64,000 nt of DNA from Photobacterium profundum SS9 (GTDB lineage: Bacteria > Pseudomonadota > Gammaproteobacteria > Enterobacterales > Vibrionaceae). Shown in pieces: positions 1 through 8,636 of this stretch. Positions within the stretch are counted from its first letter, which is position 1, and each line of letters begins with the position of its first letter. The notes under the pieces were generated by a model, which did not search any database, was not told the origin of the DNA, and worked only from the letters and a program-made list of their open reading frames with translations. The stretch lies in the NCBI RefSeq assembly GCF_000196255.1, contig NC_006371.1, positions 322,331-386,330 of the forward strand, read 5' to 3'. Position numbers and translations under genes: made by a program.

Positions 1-354
1 GCCTTTCAAGCGCACCATGATCCGAGCAATACCGGTATCAATAGCTCCTGTCTGGGTCACAATACCCAAAAAGCCACCCACCATCAGAATAAACAGGCTG
101 ACATCAATAGCACCAATCACACCGCTTATCGGATCATAAAAGCCGGAGATCGGCGCCATTAAGGTGTCAAAAAAGCCTTGTGGCGATGATTCTATGACAT
201 GGTAAGAGCCGGGTAACGGAACTTCCCTGCCTAATTGTTCATTCATTTCGCGGTTGTATTTACCTGCGGGTAATAGATAGGTCAACGATGCAAAAAACGC
301 AATTAAAAGGAATAAGATCGTAAACGTATTAGGAAACTTCTTAATTTTTAGCAT
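1..354 (-). CDS. YfcC-family permease, N-terminal part (runs off the window)
   Basis: Reverse-strand reading from ATG at 352-354 gives MLKIKKFPNTFTILFLLIAF and continues open to base 1, so about 118 residues are visible and the C-terminus is outside. There is a first membrane segment at about residues 8-28, a periplasmic-looking stretch with PAGKYNRE, and a second hydrophobic segment with FILMVGGFLGIVTQTGAID. This is the pattern of the YfcC/DcuC-like (AitC) permease family. The start overlaps the 3' end of the racemase gene by 7 bases, so the two are translationally coupled. The substrate is not readable from sequence; the partner enzyme suggests an amino acid such as ornithine (inference). 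Confidence 0.75.
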   Translation of the reverse strand, partial: MLKIKKFPNTFTILFLLIAFFASLTYLLPAGKYNREMNEQLGREVPLPGSYHVIESSPQGFFDTLMAPISGFYDPISGVIGAIDVSLFILMVGGFLGIVTQTGAIDTGIARIMVRLKG

Positions 355-1442
355 AGTAATTCCTTAACGGATGTAGATGAGATAAAGCGCTTTGTGATGT
401 ATTCAGAGGTCATGCACTGTAAAACCCCTCCGTAAGAAAGCTCGAATTCAACAAGGCTTCCGATGCTATAGTCGATTTTACTGTCATCAATATCGAGAAT
501 AAGGTGATCACTGCTACCACCAATCACAATGATGTTGCTGTCTTTCGGGGTAATTTGGTCGATATCGACATCTTGTTTTCCAATGGCACAAATAGCGCGC
601 CTCCGTAGCCCTCGGTCAATAAATTCGGGTTTGATACCGAAGGCATCTAGCGCCGTTGAATTTACAGGAACCGACGGTTTAACTTTTATTTCGACGATTT
701 CTGCTGTGAGGTCAAATGTATCCTGACGGGTATTAGGGACTCGGTCATCATTGAGGCCAATGCCCATTAAAATGGATGCGCCCAGTCTTAACTGGTTAAT
801 TCCTTGTGGAAGATCACCGTTAAGCATGAGCTGCAGACCGGCAGAGCTTGCCCCTGATAGGTATTGCAACTTGATTTGGTGCTCAGTTTCTATCTTCTTG
901 GCGATGGTTATAAGCTGATTTTGATTTGCAGCGGTAGGTTCTACTCCGCCATAACAGGCGAGGTTTGTTCCAAGACCCACTAAATCAATCCCGGGAAGTG
1001 CGATTGCTTTGCGTGATAGTGCAAGCGTTTCTTCTTCGTAGAATGCGCCTTCGCGGAGATCACCCAAATCATGCATGATGATAACTTGGTGTGATTTGTG
1101 TTGTTTGATAGCTTCGTTAGAAAGGGCTTCTAAGGTGACGAGTTCAGAGTTTAAGGATACATCGGCATAATGAACAACGTCATCAGCTTCACTGATAGCA
1201 GGTATTCTTAACAGCATTTTCTTTGCATCGAGATGATGGAGTTTTATTAAATTCGCAATACGTGAATCTGCGAGTAAATAAATACCACCATCTAGGATAG
1301 CTTGACCGACTTCCGGATAGGCACAGGCGAGTTTTGTTACGCCAGCTGGTGTAATACCGTGACTTTGGCATGTCGTTACCAGATTTTTCGTGTTTTGGGT
1401 GATCGTATCTAAGTGGATATTAATACATGGATAAGCACTCAT
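348..1442 (-). CDS. Ornithine/alanine racemase-like PLP enzyme
   Basis: A 364-residue fold-type III PLP enzyme. The PLP lysine is probably K37 in GVTKLACAYPEV, followed by the LADSRIANL block and, near the C-terminal third, LRLGASILMG, all features of the ornithine racemase (Orr) branch of the alanine racemase-like family. It is expected to interconvert L and D forms of a basic amino acid in the cytoplasm. It overlaps the downstream YfcC-type permease by 7 bases and has a LysR gene upstream on the same strand, suggesting a small regulated uptake/racemisation unit. The family is well supported; the exact substrate (ornithine, alanine, other) is not. Confidence 0.72.
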   Translation of the reverse strand: MSAYPCINIHLDTITQNTKNLVTTCQSHGITPAGVTKLACAYPEVGQAILDGGIYLLADSRIANLIKLHHLDAKKMLLRIPAISEADDVVHYADVSLNSELVTLEALSNEAIKQHKSHQVIIMHDLGDLREGAFYEEETLALSRKAIALPGIDLVGLGTNLACYGGVEPTAANQNQLITIAKKIETEHQIKLQYLSGASSAGLQLMLNGDLPQGINQLRLGASILMGIGLNDDRVPNTRQDTFDLTAEIVEIKVKPSVPVNSTALDAFGIKPEFIDRGLRRRAICAIGKQDVDIDQITPKDSNIIVIGGSSDHLILDIDDSKIDYSIGSLVEFELSYGGVLQCMTSEYITKRFISSTSVKELLC

Positions 1443-1568
1443 ATATTTACCTTTAGGTAATATTGTTATTGATAAACATTGAGCGCTTTTTATAATTAAA
1501 GATAAATAGTGGCTTTAAGATGAATACATTGTGGGAAATCGATGTAATAAACAAGATGAAATAATATT

Positions 1569-1594
1569 CACGGGATAAAACTAATTATCCCGTG
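1569..1594. terminator. Hairpin terminator after the LysR gene
   Basis: A perfect 10-bp stem CACGGGATAA / TTATCCCGTG with a 6-base loop lies just downstream of the LysR stop (reverse strand). Flanking T-rich sequence is present on both sides, so it could work in either direction. Confidence 0.55.
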
Positions 1595-1610
1595 TTATTG
1601 TTTTATTTAA

Positions 1611-2537
1611 TTATATTGATGCAGTTATTGGTGCGCTTTTATTTATGTGAACACTGGATATTGCATGCATTAATTCAGTGGCTGCCAGCGATAAATCTTT
1701 TGAGTCAAGTGTCGTTAAATGAAATGCAGCAAGGTACTCGAGAGAAGTCGCATTAACTTTTACCATTTCGCCTCTTTGTTCCCAAATAGAGGCATAATGA
1801 TCGGGAAGGTAACCAACAAAGGTCCCAGACAAGATAAGGTGAGCTGTCGCCTCCATGTTGGTACTGCTTGCAAGGTGCATTAAATTTTTGGTATCGCTGA
1901 ATGGTGTAATTTTATGCGATAACCCCCGATCAACGATTGGGAATTTGAGAAGATCTTTTGTGGTAATTTCGTCTGATATCGCTAATATTGGATGCTCTGA
2001 GGCACAGTATAGGCACTGCTTCTCTTCAAATAAATAGCGGTAGTTCAGGCCATCTTTTTGTACTTCAGATGAGGTGATCCCCAGCTCTACCTTTCCTTCT
2101 AGTAACATCATTTCAATTTGATAGGAGTTCCAAATATCCGTATCGATAGTGACCTTGGGGTAACTATTACAAAAATGCCTAATACCTTGCTGAATTTTGC
2201 ATTGCGGGTTGGTAGCAAGATTGTCGGTGAGTGCCAACCTGATGTGACCATGAGAGACGTCTCTGATATTATCGAGTTGATTTTCAAAATGACTAATATC
2301 ATCAAACAATGTTTGGCTGAGTTGGTAAACTTTATTGCCGTCACTGGTTAAACGAAACCCCCGTCGTCCACGGTAACATAATGTCATTCCCAGCCGAGTT
2401 TCAAGATCATTCATTTTTGTACTAATTGTTGATTGGTGCATATTTAGTTTAAATTGTGCTGCTGAAAAACCGCCAGAATCAACAATGGTTATAAATAAAT
2501 GCAGTAATTTCAAATCAACGTCGTTTATTTTTCGCAT
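1611..2537 (-). CDS. LysR-family transcriptional regulator
   Basis: A 308-residue protein with an N-terminal winged helix-turn-helix at about residues 8-67 (LKLLHLFITIVDSGGFSAAQ, then STISTKMNDLETRLG), typical of LysR regulators, and a C-terminal periplasmic-binding-like effector domain. It lies 168 bases upstream of the racemase gene on the same strand, with a hairpin between them, so it is probably a separate transcript. By position it is the likely regulator of the racemase-permease pair; its effector cannot be read from sequence. Confidence 0.88.
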   Translation of the reverse strand: MRKINDVDLKLLHLFITIVDSGGFSAAQFKLNMHQSTISTKMNDLETRLGMTLCYRGRRGFRLTSDGNKVYQLSQTLFDDISHFENQLDNIRDVSHGHIRLALTDNLATNPQCKIQQGIRHFCNSYPKVTIDTDIWNSYQIEMMLLEGKVELGITSSEVQKDGLNYRYLFEEKQCLYCASEHPILAISDEITTKDLLKFPIVDRGLSHKITPFSDTKNLMHLASSTNMEATAHLILSGTFVGYLPDHYASIWEQRGEMVKVNATSLEYLAAFHLTTLDSKDLSLAATELMHAISSVHINKSAPITASI

Positions 2538-2603
2538 CTCTTTTACTCTATATTTTTTTATAGATAATATTGCATTGATGATTTAAATAATGAGATGCAT
2601 CGC

Positions 2604-2621
2604 GGTTTTGTCGCAAAGTTA
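2604..2621 (+). repeat. 18-bp IS end-like repeat, left copy
   Basis: GGTTTTGTCGCAAAGTTA occurs here and, exactly inverted, at 10217-10234. The copy at 10217 continues into a GCTGAAGTACAAAC stretch that recurs near 49047 beside IS6-family transposase debris, which suggests that the repeat is a terminal inverted repeat of an IS6-type element. No transposase is next to this copy. Confidence 0.5.
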
Positions 2622-2693
2622 TACGAAATATAAATACACTGATCTCTGGCTACGCAATGATGAACGTAAAGCGATTGTGTGGAGGGATCCGCC

Positions 2694-3413
2694 TTATTTG
2701 CAAAAATCTGGTACCTTCCACCAGATGTTGATCAATGCCAAACCGCTCATCGTCACAAGTGATGCTACTTCTATTGTTCCTGCACCAACAATCATATAAA
2801 CAAAGACAGTTGAGTATTTTGCAAGCCACCAACTGGCAATGTCTAGCCATAGTGCAATCCAACTTATTGAAATTAAAGTTACTTTGATATATGGATTATA
2901 AGTGCTGCATGAGAAGGTCAGGCTGGTCGCGATTAATAACAATGCAATACCAAAAAGATGGATATGAGCGGTTTTTGCCATCGATTGCCAAGAGTAACCC
3001 GCTTGAGTGAACCGGCTTACATCATCATAACGACTAAAGGGTATAGAGTTGATAGCCTTAGATTTTGTTGATGTTCGACTATGGCAGCTTTGGCAATCTT
3101 GTTTAAGAATTGTCATTACCTCTTGTTGAAATTGCTCGTCATCCATTGCCCCTTTTTTTATCCAATCTTCAACGATTAAAATATCGTCATCATCAGCAAC
3201 ATATTCATACATTGACGTTTTCATTGACCCTACAAGCTGCGCCTCACTGTACTTGGCGCTCATTTTCTCGATGCTTGGCAGATTAAATCCTGTCTCGTTC
3301 GACGAATAGACAAGACCAATTAATGTTGCTGCTGATAAGCAACCAAATAGCATGGTGATCAGAAAACCAGATAGCGCAAGTTTGGATGAAAAATGTAGGT
3401 TATGTAATCGCAT
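2694..3413 (-). CDS. Membrane protein with a single c-type haem motif
   Basis: The ATG at 3411-3413 is chosen because GAGG lies 7 bases upstream; a longer reading from TTG at 3437 has no such site. The 239-residue product has an N-terminal membrane anchor (about residues 10-36), a periplasmic segment holding one CQSCH haem-c motif (C107, C110, H111), and about four further membrane segments in the C-terminal half. It follows the EB_dh-type haem protein gene on the same strand, separated by a hairpin. It probably works in periplasmic or membrane electron transfer; I do not recognise a named family. Its 3' end lies 73 bases from an IS end-like repeat. Confidence 0.65.
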   Translation of the reverse strand: MRLHNLHFSSKLALSGFLITMLFGCLSAATLIGLVYSSNETGFNLPSIEKMSAKYSEAQLVGSMKTSMYEYVADDDDILIVEDWIKKGAMDDEQFQQEVMTILKQDCQSCHSRTSTKSKAINSIPFSRYDDVSRFTQAGYSWQSMAKTAHIHLFGIALLLIATSLTFSCSTYNPYIKVTLISISWIALWLDIASWWLAKYSTVFVYMIVGAGTIEVASLVTMSGLALINIWWKVPDFCK

Positions 3414-3484
3414 GCGTTTTCCTCTAATCAATATCAAGGATTGAACACTCTAGATATAAGGTGCTAATAAACTTGGTAAATTAG

Positions 3485-3509
3485 CGGTGCTTCTTTAAAA
3501 GAAGCACCG
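3485..3509. terminator. Hairpin between the two haem-protein genes
   Basis: CGGTGCTTC and GAAGCACCG form a strong stem around a T/A-rich loop, just after the stop of the EB_dh-type gene. There is no clean U-run, so it may be an attenuator or mRNA stabiliser rather than a full terminator. Confidence 0.4.
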
Positions 3510-3534
3510 ATATAGGATCAATTGGGTATACGTG

Positions 3535-4608
3535 TTATTTGAAGTTAAGCTTTAACGCGCCTTCATGATAAATATGATTGATTTGAGAATTATCAAACAC
3601 AGAAACACCGAAGTAATACGTTTTACTCAGGTCTGAAAATTGCACATCTTCTACCGCGGCATTTTCACCAGTGGTGACTAATTTACGTTGGAACTCAAGC
3701 GTCCATTTACCATCAGCCCAAACGGCTTTAGATGAGATATCGCCTCTGGATCCAGTAAATGGGGAAACGACGATGCCAGGCAGTTTATCTCCGGGCTTAT
3801 AGGTATCGATAAAGGGCGCTTTATCGATGTCTTGAATGGCATAATTATCATCAAGATTCATTACTAAGCCACCGTATGCAGGTTCGCTCTTATCTTCATT
3901 GATATTATTTTGGTATCCGCCGCCTGTTTTTGAGTCGCCTTTTCGGCCCCAGTTACTATTTGCTCCGGGATCTTTAGTCGCATCGACAAACTGGTCATCA
4001 AACTGATCTGTGAGCCCAGTACGCACACCTTTCCAGTGCCACATGTCAATGGTTTCACCATCTTTTCTGGTATATTTACGTCCTGCAGATTTCTGTTCAA
4101 TGCCTGCAACTTTTCCCTCTTCATCTGCTAAATGACAGGCAATGTCACAGCCTTTTTTTGAAAAGCCTTTGGCGTTAATGGCCCAGAAGATACTTGCTTT
4201 ATCTTCGTAATAGGTATTTTCATGGCCCGTTTGATCGAGATTCTTTTGTTGCTTCCATGAATCATCATCTTGCTTAACCCACGGGAAACGATCAACGCTT
4301 TTTGTTGGGTCATCCCATTGTACAAAAAAGTAAATATTCTGATCGTCATGAAGGGATTTGATGGAATATTGTGTTTTAAGCATTCCTTCATATTGATCGG
4401 GCTTATAAGGCATATAGTCTAAAAGCATGGTTAAAGGCGTTGCTTTTTCCCACTCTTTTTCTGGCATAGCATCTAACGTAATCGTTTGTGTGGTTTTGTA
4501 ACTGATCAGCGTGTCATTTTCTGACGCTATGCTCGGTTGTATGAATCCAAGGTATAAAGTAGAACTTGCTATACAAACACTAACTGCACGGCTAACTAAA
4601 ACATTCAC
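3535..4608 (-). CDS. Periplasmic ethylbenzene-dehydrogenase-type haem-binding protein
   Basis: A 357-residue protein with an N-terminal signal peptide (cleavage probably after SIA near residue 28). The body resembles the EB_dh haem-binding domain found in the gamma subunits of ethylbenzene and DMS dehydrogenases: NIYFFVQWDDPTKS, the ASIFWAINAKGF block, and the C-terminal YYFGVSVFDNSQINHIYHEG. It also carries CDIACH (C154, C158, H159), a CxxxCH haem motif with one extra spacer residue compared with CxxCH. No molybdenum subunit is nearby; the next gene encodes a membrane CxxCH protein. A role as an electron carrier is inferred. Confidence 0.68.
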   Translation of the reverse strand: MNVLVSRAVSVCIASSTLYLGFIQPSIASENDTLISYKTTQTITLDAMPEKEWEKATPLTMLLDYMPYKPDQYEGMLKTQYSIKSLHDDQNIYFFVQWDDPTKSVDRFPWVKQDDDSWKQQKNLDQTGHENTYYEDKASIFWAINAKGFSKKGCDIACHLADEEGKVAGIEQKSAGRKYTRKDGETIDMWHWKGVRTGLTDQFDDQFVDATKDPGANSNWGRKGDSKTGGGYQNNINEDKSEPAYGGLVMNLDDNYAIQDIDKAPFIDTYKPGDKLPGIVVSPFTGSRGDISSKAVWADGKWTLEFQRKLVTTGENAAVEDVQFSDLSKTYYFGVSVFDNSQINHIYHEGALKLNFK

Positions 4609-4782
4609 AGAAAATACCTCGATTTTTTATATTGAACGAGAGAACGAACACCTGCGTACTGAGTCGCTCAATACCTAGAGTTACTAAGTGCTAAGGTGGC
4701 GTATTGTCATTAAATATAGTTGCCTTCAACATAAACCCGTAGGTCAAATCCAAAATACACATAAAATAATAAAGGTTAATGT

Positions 4783-4808
4783 AAAAAAGGGTCCCTGTTT
4801 GGAGACCC
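4783..4808 (-). terminator. Rho-independent terminator of the catalase gene
   Basis: On the reverse strand GGGTCTC and GGGACCC form a 7-bp stem (one G-T pair) with a CAAACA loop followed by six T, 59 bases after the catalase stop. Confidence 0.75.
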
Positions 4809-4866
4809 CTTGTGCTTTATCGACTCGCAATAAAGGATTGTTATGTGAACATTGGCTTAGGGGGGC

Positions 4867-6312
4867 TTAACCAATTGAAACACCTAAGCCTTCCGCTAAT
4901 GCTTTACCCAATGATTTATCAGCTTGATAGAAGTGATAGATTTGATTGCGTTTAATTTGCTCACAATCTACTTCACTTAACGAGGCTATCAAGTTTTGGA
5001 TAAAGCGTTGTTGTTGCTCTGCGTCCATGATGCGATATAGATTACCCGGTTGGGTGTAGTAATCTTCATCATATTCACGGAAATCATAATGCAATGCCGC
5101 TTTTTCAAGTGCTAACGCAGGCTCTTGTTCGTGCGTTGGTACATAAGCGTTGTAATGGTTTGGCGCGTAGTTAGGTTCTTTACCGCCATTATCATCGCCA
5201 CGCATTGAGCCGTCACGGTGTGTTGTGTGTACAGGGCTTTTAGGTTTATTAACAGGTAGTTGACCATGGTTAACACCTAAACGATAGCGCTGCGTATCAC
5301 CGTAAGAGAACAAGCGACCCTGTAACATGCGGTCTGGTGAGAAACCGATACCAGACACAATATTTGCTGGGGAAAATGCTGCTTGTTCTACCTCTGCAAA
5401 ATAATTCTCTGGGTTACGATTTAGCTCTAATACACCTACATCGATAAGTGGGAATTCACCATGAGGCCATACTTTTGTTAAGTCGAACGGATGGAAAGAG
5501 ACTTCTTGTGCTTGTTGCTCTGTCATTATCTGCACTTTCACATCCCAACGTGGGAAGTTGCCCTCTTCAATATTCATAAAGAGGTCAACTTGTGAAGATT
5601 CACGACTTTTACCGACAACATTCACAGCTTCTTCATCGGTATAATGCTTATGACCTTGCTGTGTTTTGAAGTGGAACTTAACCCAAGAACGTTCATTATT
5701 GCTGTTGATGAAGCTATACGTATGGCTACCGTAGCCGTTTACGTGACGGTAATCAGTAGGAATACCACGATCACTGAATAGAATAGTTACTTGGTGCAGT
5801 GATTCAGGGTGGCGCGACCAGAAATCCCATGCCGCCGTTGCACTACGTAGGTTGGTGATAGGGTTGCGCTTTTGGGTGTGAATGAAATCAGGGAATTTCA
5901 ATGGATCGCGGATAAAGAATACAGGGGTATTATTACCCACTAAATCCCAGTTGCCTTCATCGGTGTAGAATTTTAGGGCGAAACCGCGAACGTCACGTTC
6001 AGCATCCGCTGCGCCTTTTTCACCCGCGACAGTAGAGAAACGTAGCAGTACGTCAGTTTCTTTGCCTACTTCAGAGAATAGATTTGCTTTGGTTAGTGCT
6101 GAGATATCGTGAGTGACTGTAAATGTACCGAATGCCGCAGACCCTTTTGCGTGTACAACACGCTCTGGAATACGCTCACGATCGAAATGCGCCAGCTTTT
6201 CAAGTAACCATGTGTCTTGAAGTAAAATAGGACCGCTAGGACCTGCCGTTAAGCTATTATCGTTATCAACAACAGGTGTACCATTTGCTTGTGTTAAGGT
6301 TGATTTAGTCAT
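4867..6312 (-). CDS. katA: Haem catalase (small-subunit, clade 3 type)
   Basis: A 481-residue monofunctional haem catalase that breaks down hydrogen peroxide in the cytoplasm. The distal histidine is H54 ([12 protein letters not shown]), the distal asparagine is in [11 protein letters not shown] near residue 127, and the haem-ligating tyrosine is in [14 protein letters not shown] near residue 337. Length and lack of a C-terminal flavodoxin-like domain place it with small-subunit catalases. It is monocistronic, with its own terminator and an OxyR-like half-site pair 83 bases upstream of the start, consistent with peroxide induction. Confidence 0.95.
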   Translation of the reverse strand: MTKSTLTQANGTPVVDNDNSLTAGPSGPILLQDTWLLEKLAHFDRERIPERVVHAKGSAAFGTFTVTHDISALTKANLFSEVGKETDVLLRFSTVAGEKGAADAERDVRGFALKFYTDEGNWDLVGNNTPVFFIRDPLKFPDFIHTQKRNPITNLRSATAAWDFWSRHPESLHQVTILFSDRGIPTDYRHVNGYGSHTYSFINSNNERSWVKFHFKTQQGHKHYTDEEAVNVVGKSRESSQVDLFMNIEEGNFPRWDVKVQIMTEQQAQEVSFHPFDLTKVWPHGEFPLIDVGVLELNRNPENYFAEVEQAAFSPANIVSGIGFSPDRMLQGRLFSYGDTQRYRLGVNHGQLPVNKPKSPVHTTHRDGSMRGDDNGGKEPNYAPNHYNAYVPTHEQEPALALEKAALHYDFREYDEDYYTQPGNLYRIMDAEQQQRFIQNLIASLSEVDCEQIKRNQIYHFYQADKSLGKALAEGLGVSIG

Positions 6313-6394
6313 GTCACTTACTCCACAATTTTACTGTGAAATAATAATAGGGTTGTTACCGTGATAAGTACAAACGATAGAATTTATCGTCGTG

Positions 6395-6409
6395 ATAGGC
6401 TTTTTCTAT
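6395..6409. promoter_or_regulatory. Putative OxyR site upstream of katA
   Basis: ATAG-N7-CTAT occurs at 6395-6409, matching one dyad of the known OxyR tetranucleotide pattern; further ATAG words flank it (6377 and 6414) but not in exact register. It lies between divergent katA and the TerC-family gene, nearer katA. Confidence 0.4.
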
Positions 6410-6617
6410 CGTTATAGGTGTCGGTACAATACGTTTAATATATTGTTTTTTTTATGTCACGTATCTCTCTGTTACAAATTCTTACAAATATTGCATTGCG
6501 TGAATTAAGGTGTGATGGCTAACTACGGCCTCATTCTAACAAGAGGCACCAAAGACATATGGACGACCCCTCGAGTCGCTCAACCCCTACTTACTCCTTC
6601 ACTCAGGAGTATGCAAC

Positions 6618-7385
6618 ATGCTAGAACTTTTCCTTCAACCTGAAGCATTAATTATCTTTGCAACCCTATTTGCCCTTGAAGTGGTATTGGGTGTTGATAA
6701 CGTTGTTTTCATTTCTGTACTGTGTGAACGTCTACCTGAACATCAGCGTAAAATGGCGCGAAACCTTGGTATCGCATTAGCTGTTATTGCGCGTATTGGT
6801 CTTGTTTTCTCGATCAGCTGGGTGATGTCATTAACAGAACCATTAGTGACTTTGATGAACTACGCCTTTACTGGTCGTGATTTAATAATGATTTCGGGCG
6901 GTGGATTCTTATTAGCGAAAAGCTTAAAAGAATTATGGATGTGGTTAACACATGATGAACACCATAACGCAAGTACAGTAAGAGCAGGTATTGCACTTGT
7001 GTTGCTGCAGATTGTTGCGGTCGATGCTGTATTTTCTATGGACTCCGTTATTACTGCTGTAGGTATGACAGATGAAGTACCGTTAATGGTTGCTGCTATT
7101 CTCGCTTCGGCGTGTGTAATGGTGATGTGTGCAGAGAAAATCAACGATTGCGTAATGCGTTACCCTGGGTTTAAAACGCTAGCATTATTATTCTTAGTGC
7201 TATTGGGTGGCTTATTGATGGCAGAAGGTTTCGCTATACATGTGAACAAAGGGTATGTCTATTTTGCGATGGCATTTGGTTTGGTAATGGAAGGCTGCCA
7301 CATCTTGCTAAAGAGAAAAAACAAACCGTTAATTAAACGTGTTTATCCAAAGCATGTCGGTTGGGCAATTAAAGCCGCAAACTAA
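6618..7385 (+). CDS. TerC-family integral membrane protein
   Basis: A 255-residue protein with about seven membrane helices. It has the TerC-family acidic motifs in membrane segments: ALEVVLGVDNVVFISVL near residues 20-36 and VAVDAVFSMDSVITAVGM near residues 135-152. TerC relatives handle metal ions (tellurite resistance, Mn export in Alx/MeeF types). Length fits a YgdQ/YoaE-like membrane domain without CBS domains. The start has AGGAGT just upstream. Divergent from katA and closed by a perfect terminator. No yybP-ykoY manganese riboswitch pattern is visible in its leader. Confidence 0.85.
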   Translation: MLELFLQPEALIIFATLFALEVVLGVDNVVFISVLCERLPEHQRKMARNLGIALAVIARIGLVFSISWVMSLTEPLVTLMNYAFTGRDLIMISGGGFLLAKSLKELWMWLTHDEHHNASTVRAGIALVLLQIVAVDAVFSMDSVITAVGMTDEVPLMVAAILASACVMVMCAEKINDCVMRYPGFKTLALLFLVLLGGLLMAEGFAIHVNKGYVYFAMAFGLVMEGCHILLKRKNKPLIKRVYPKHVGWAIKAAN

Positions 7386-7413
7386 CCGAGTCTTTTTGTG
7401 TAGTATCGTTAAT

Positions 7414-7437
7414 AAGGCAGAGCATTGGCTCTGCCTT
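7414..7437 (+). terminator. Terminator after the TerC-family gene
   Basis: Perfect 10-bp stem AAGGCAGAGC / GCTCTGCCTT with a 4-base loop, 29 bases after the stop codon, followed by AATTAG rather than a long U-run. Confidence 0.65.
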
Positions 7438-7440
7438 AAT

Positions 7441-8039
7441 TAGATGGTCCGCCTCACTCCAAAGCCGCTAGGCTTTGGTTTGAGACTATACGGAGGCGAA
7501 CCATCATGTTTATTCAAGTACTAGGTATCGATTTAGGCAAGTCCTGTTTTCATATTGTCGCTCGTGATGCGGCTGGAAAAACTCAATTCAAAAAGAAACT
7601 CTCTCGCACTAAACTCTGTGAATTCCTCGCTAATCACCCTCAGTGTACCGTAGCTTTTGAAGCCTGCGGAGGCTCGCACTGGCTAGCTCGTAAATGTATG
7701 GCGTTTGATCATCAGCCAAAACTTATACCTCCACAATTTGTTAAAGCCTACCTGAAAGGTAATAAAAATGATTTTAATGATGCGGAAGCTATTGCAGAGA
7801 CAGCGACACGCCCAAATATGCATTTCGTTCCTGTTAAATCTGAAAATGCTCAAGTAATAGCGGCAATTCATCGATTTAGAAGTGGTTATATTAAAGAGCG
7901 GACAGCCTGTATGTCACGTATCGGAGCCGTATTGTTAGAGTTCGGAATGAGCTTACCTCAAGGACACGCAACCATGAAGCGCTTGTTTCAGTGGCTAGCT
8001 AAACAATCAGAACCACTTCATCCCATGTTGCCCCCTGTG
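7441..8039 (+). mobile_element. IS110-family element, 5' part only
   Basis: The non-coding left end (7441-7505) carries a perfect 8-bp hairpin CCAAAGCC-GCTA-GGCTTTGG enclosed by an outer imperfect pairing of TGGTCCGCCTC with GAGGCGAACCA. It is followed by the transposase start. The element is cut at 8039/8040 by the left inverted repeat of an IS3 element, and its 3' part is not found on the other side. Confidence 0.75.
7506..8039 (+). pseudogene. IS110-family transposase, C-terminal half missing
   Basis: Residues 1-178 of an IS110 (DEDD) transposase. The acidic residues of the RuvC-like N-terminal domain are visible: D in GIDLGKSCFH, E in VAFEACGGSHWLAR, and both D in KNDFNDAEAIAE. The reading frame then runs into the IS3 end and stops at 8111, so the transposase_20 serine domain is absent and the protein cannot be active. 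Intact relatives are about 340 residues long. Confidence 0.85.
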
Positions 8040-8082
8040 TCAGACTACTTGTCGCTTCTAATTTTCATTAGAGGTATTAAAA

Positions 8083-8604
8083 ATGAGTGTAAAATTCACC
8101 GAAGCATTTAAGATACAAGCTGTTCAAAAAGCACTTAACCGATCTGCTGACAGTAACATTAAAGACGTTGCTGACTCATTAGGTGTTGGCTTTTCAACCT
8201 TAACCAAATGGATCCGACAAGCCAAAAATCATGAATTAGAAATGGCTTCAGAAGCTGAGTTAAAAATGATGTCTAATGAGAAACGTCCACAAGATTGGAC
8301 TCTAGAAGAACGACTTGAAATTATCATCCAGTGTGCTGCCTTGGATGAGAAAGCTATCAATGAATTGTGTCGTGAAAGCGGCATTTATCCTCATCATATT
8401 CAGCAATGGAAGACGGATTTTGTTAATGGCAAAAAATCATCTTCAGTAACACCAAGATCGGGTGAAGTGAAAGAGCTGAAAATAGAGAATAAAGCACTTA
8501 AAAAAGAGTTAAACCGCAAGGATAAAGCGCTGGCTGAAACGGCCGCATTGTTAGTTCTCCAAAAAAAAGTAAACGCCATCTGGGGAGCCGACGAGGACAG
8601 CTAA
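8083..8604 (+). CDS. IS3-family transposase OrfA
   Basis: A 173-residue protein with an N-terminal transposase_8-type helix-turn-helix (FKIQAVQKALNRSADSNIKD, then LGVGFSTLTKWIRQAK) and a second HTH-like repeat around residues 75-110. The C-terminal coiled coil (ELKIENKALKKELNRKDKAL) is a leucine-zipper-like segment seen in OrfA proteins. A run of eight A at 8561-8568 near the 3' end allows -1 slippage into the orfB frame, which is open from there without a stop. Confidence 0.88.
   Translation: MSVKFTEAFKIQAVQKALNRSADSNIKDVADSLGVGFSTLTKWIRQAKNHELEMASEAELKMMSNEKRPQDWTLEERLEIIIQCAALDEKAINELCRESGIYPHHIQQWKTDFVNGKKSSSVTPRSGEVKELKIENKALKKELNRKDKALAETAALLVLQKKVNAIWGADEDS
8561..8569 (+). promoter_or_regulatory. 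Putative programmed -1 frameshift site
   Basis: Eight consecutive A followed by G, read in orfA as CAA AAA AAA G. Slipping back one base continues through 23 sense codons into the annotated orfB start without meeting a stop, as expected for making the OrfAB fusion transposase of IS3 elements. Confidence 0.65.
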
Positions 8605-8636
8605 TAACAAACAGCGAACGTGAAGAAATCCTTAGC

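Noticed and set aside
2590..2799. Open frame between the LysR gene and the membrane haem protein
   Set aside because: Overlaps the IS end-like repeat and the 3' end of the haem protein gene; its composition does not look coding.
6480..6617. Possible yybP-ykoY manganese riboswitch before the TerC-family gene
   Set aside because: TerC-family genes often carry it, but the conserved motifs of that riboswitch could not be found in this leader.
6860..7144. Reverse-strand open frame inside the TerC-family gene
   Set aside because: It is a shadow of the well-supported membrane protein gene, with no ribosome site or recognisable family.
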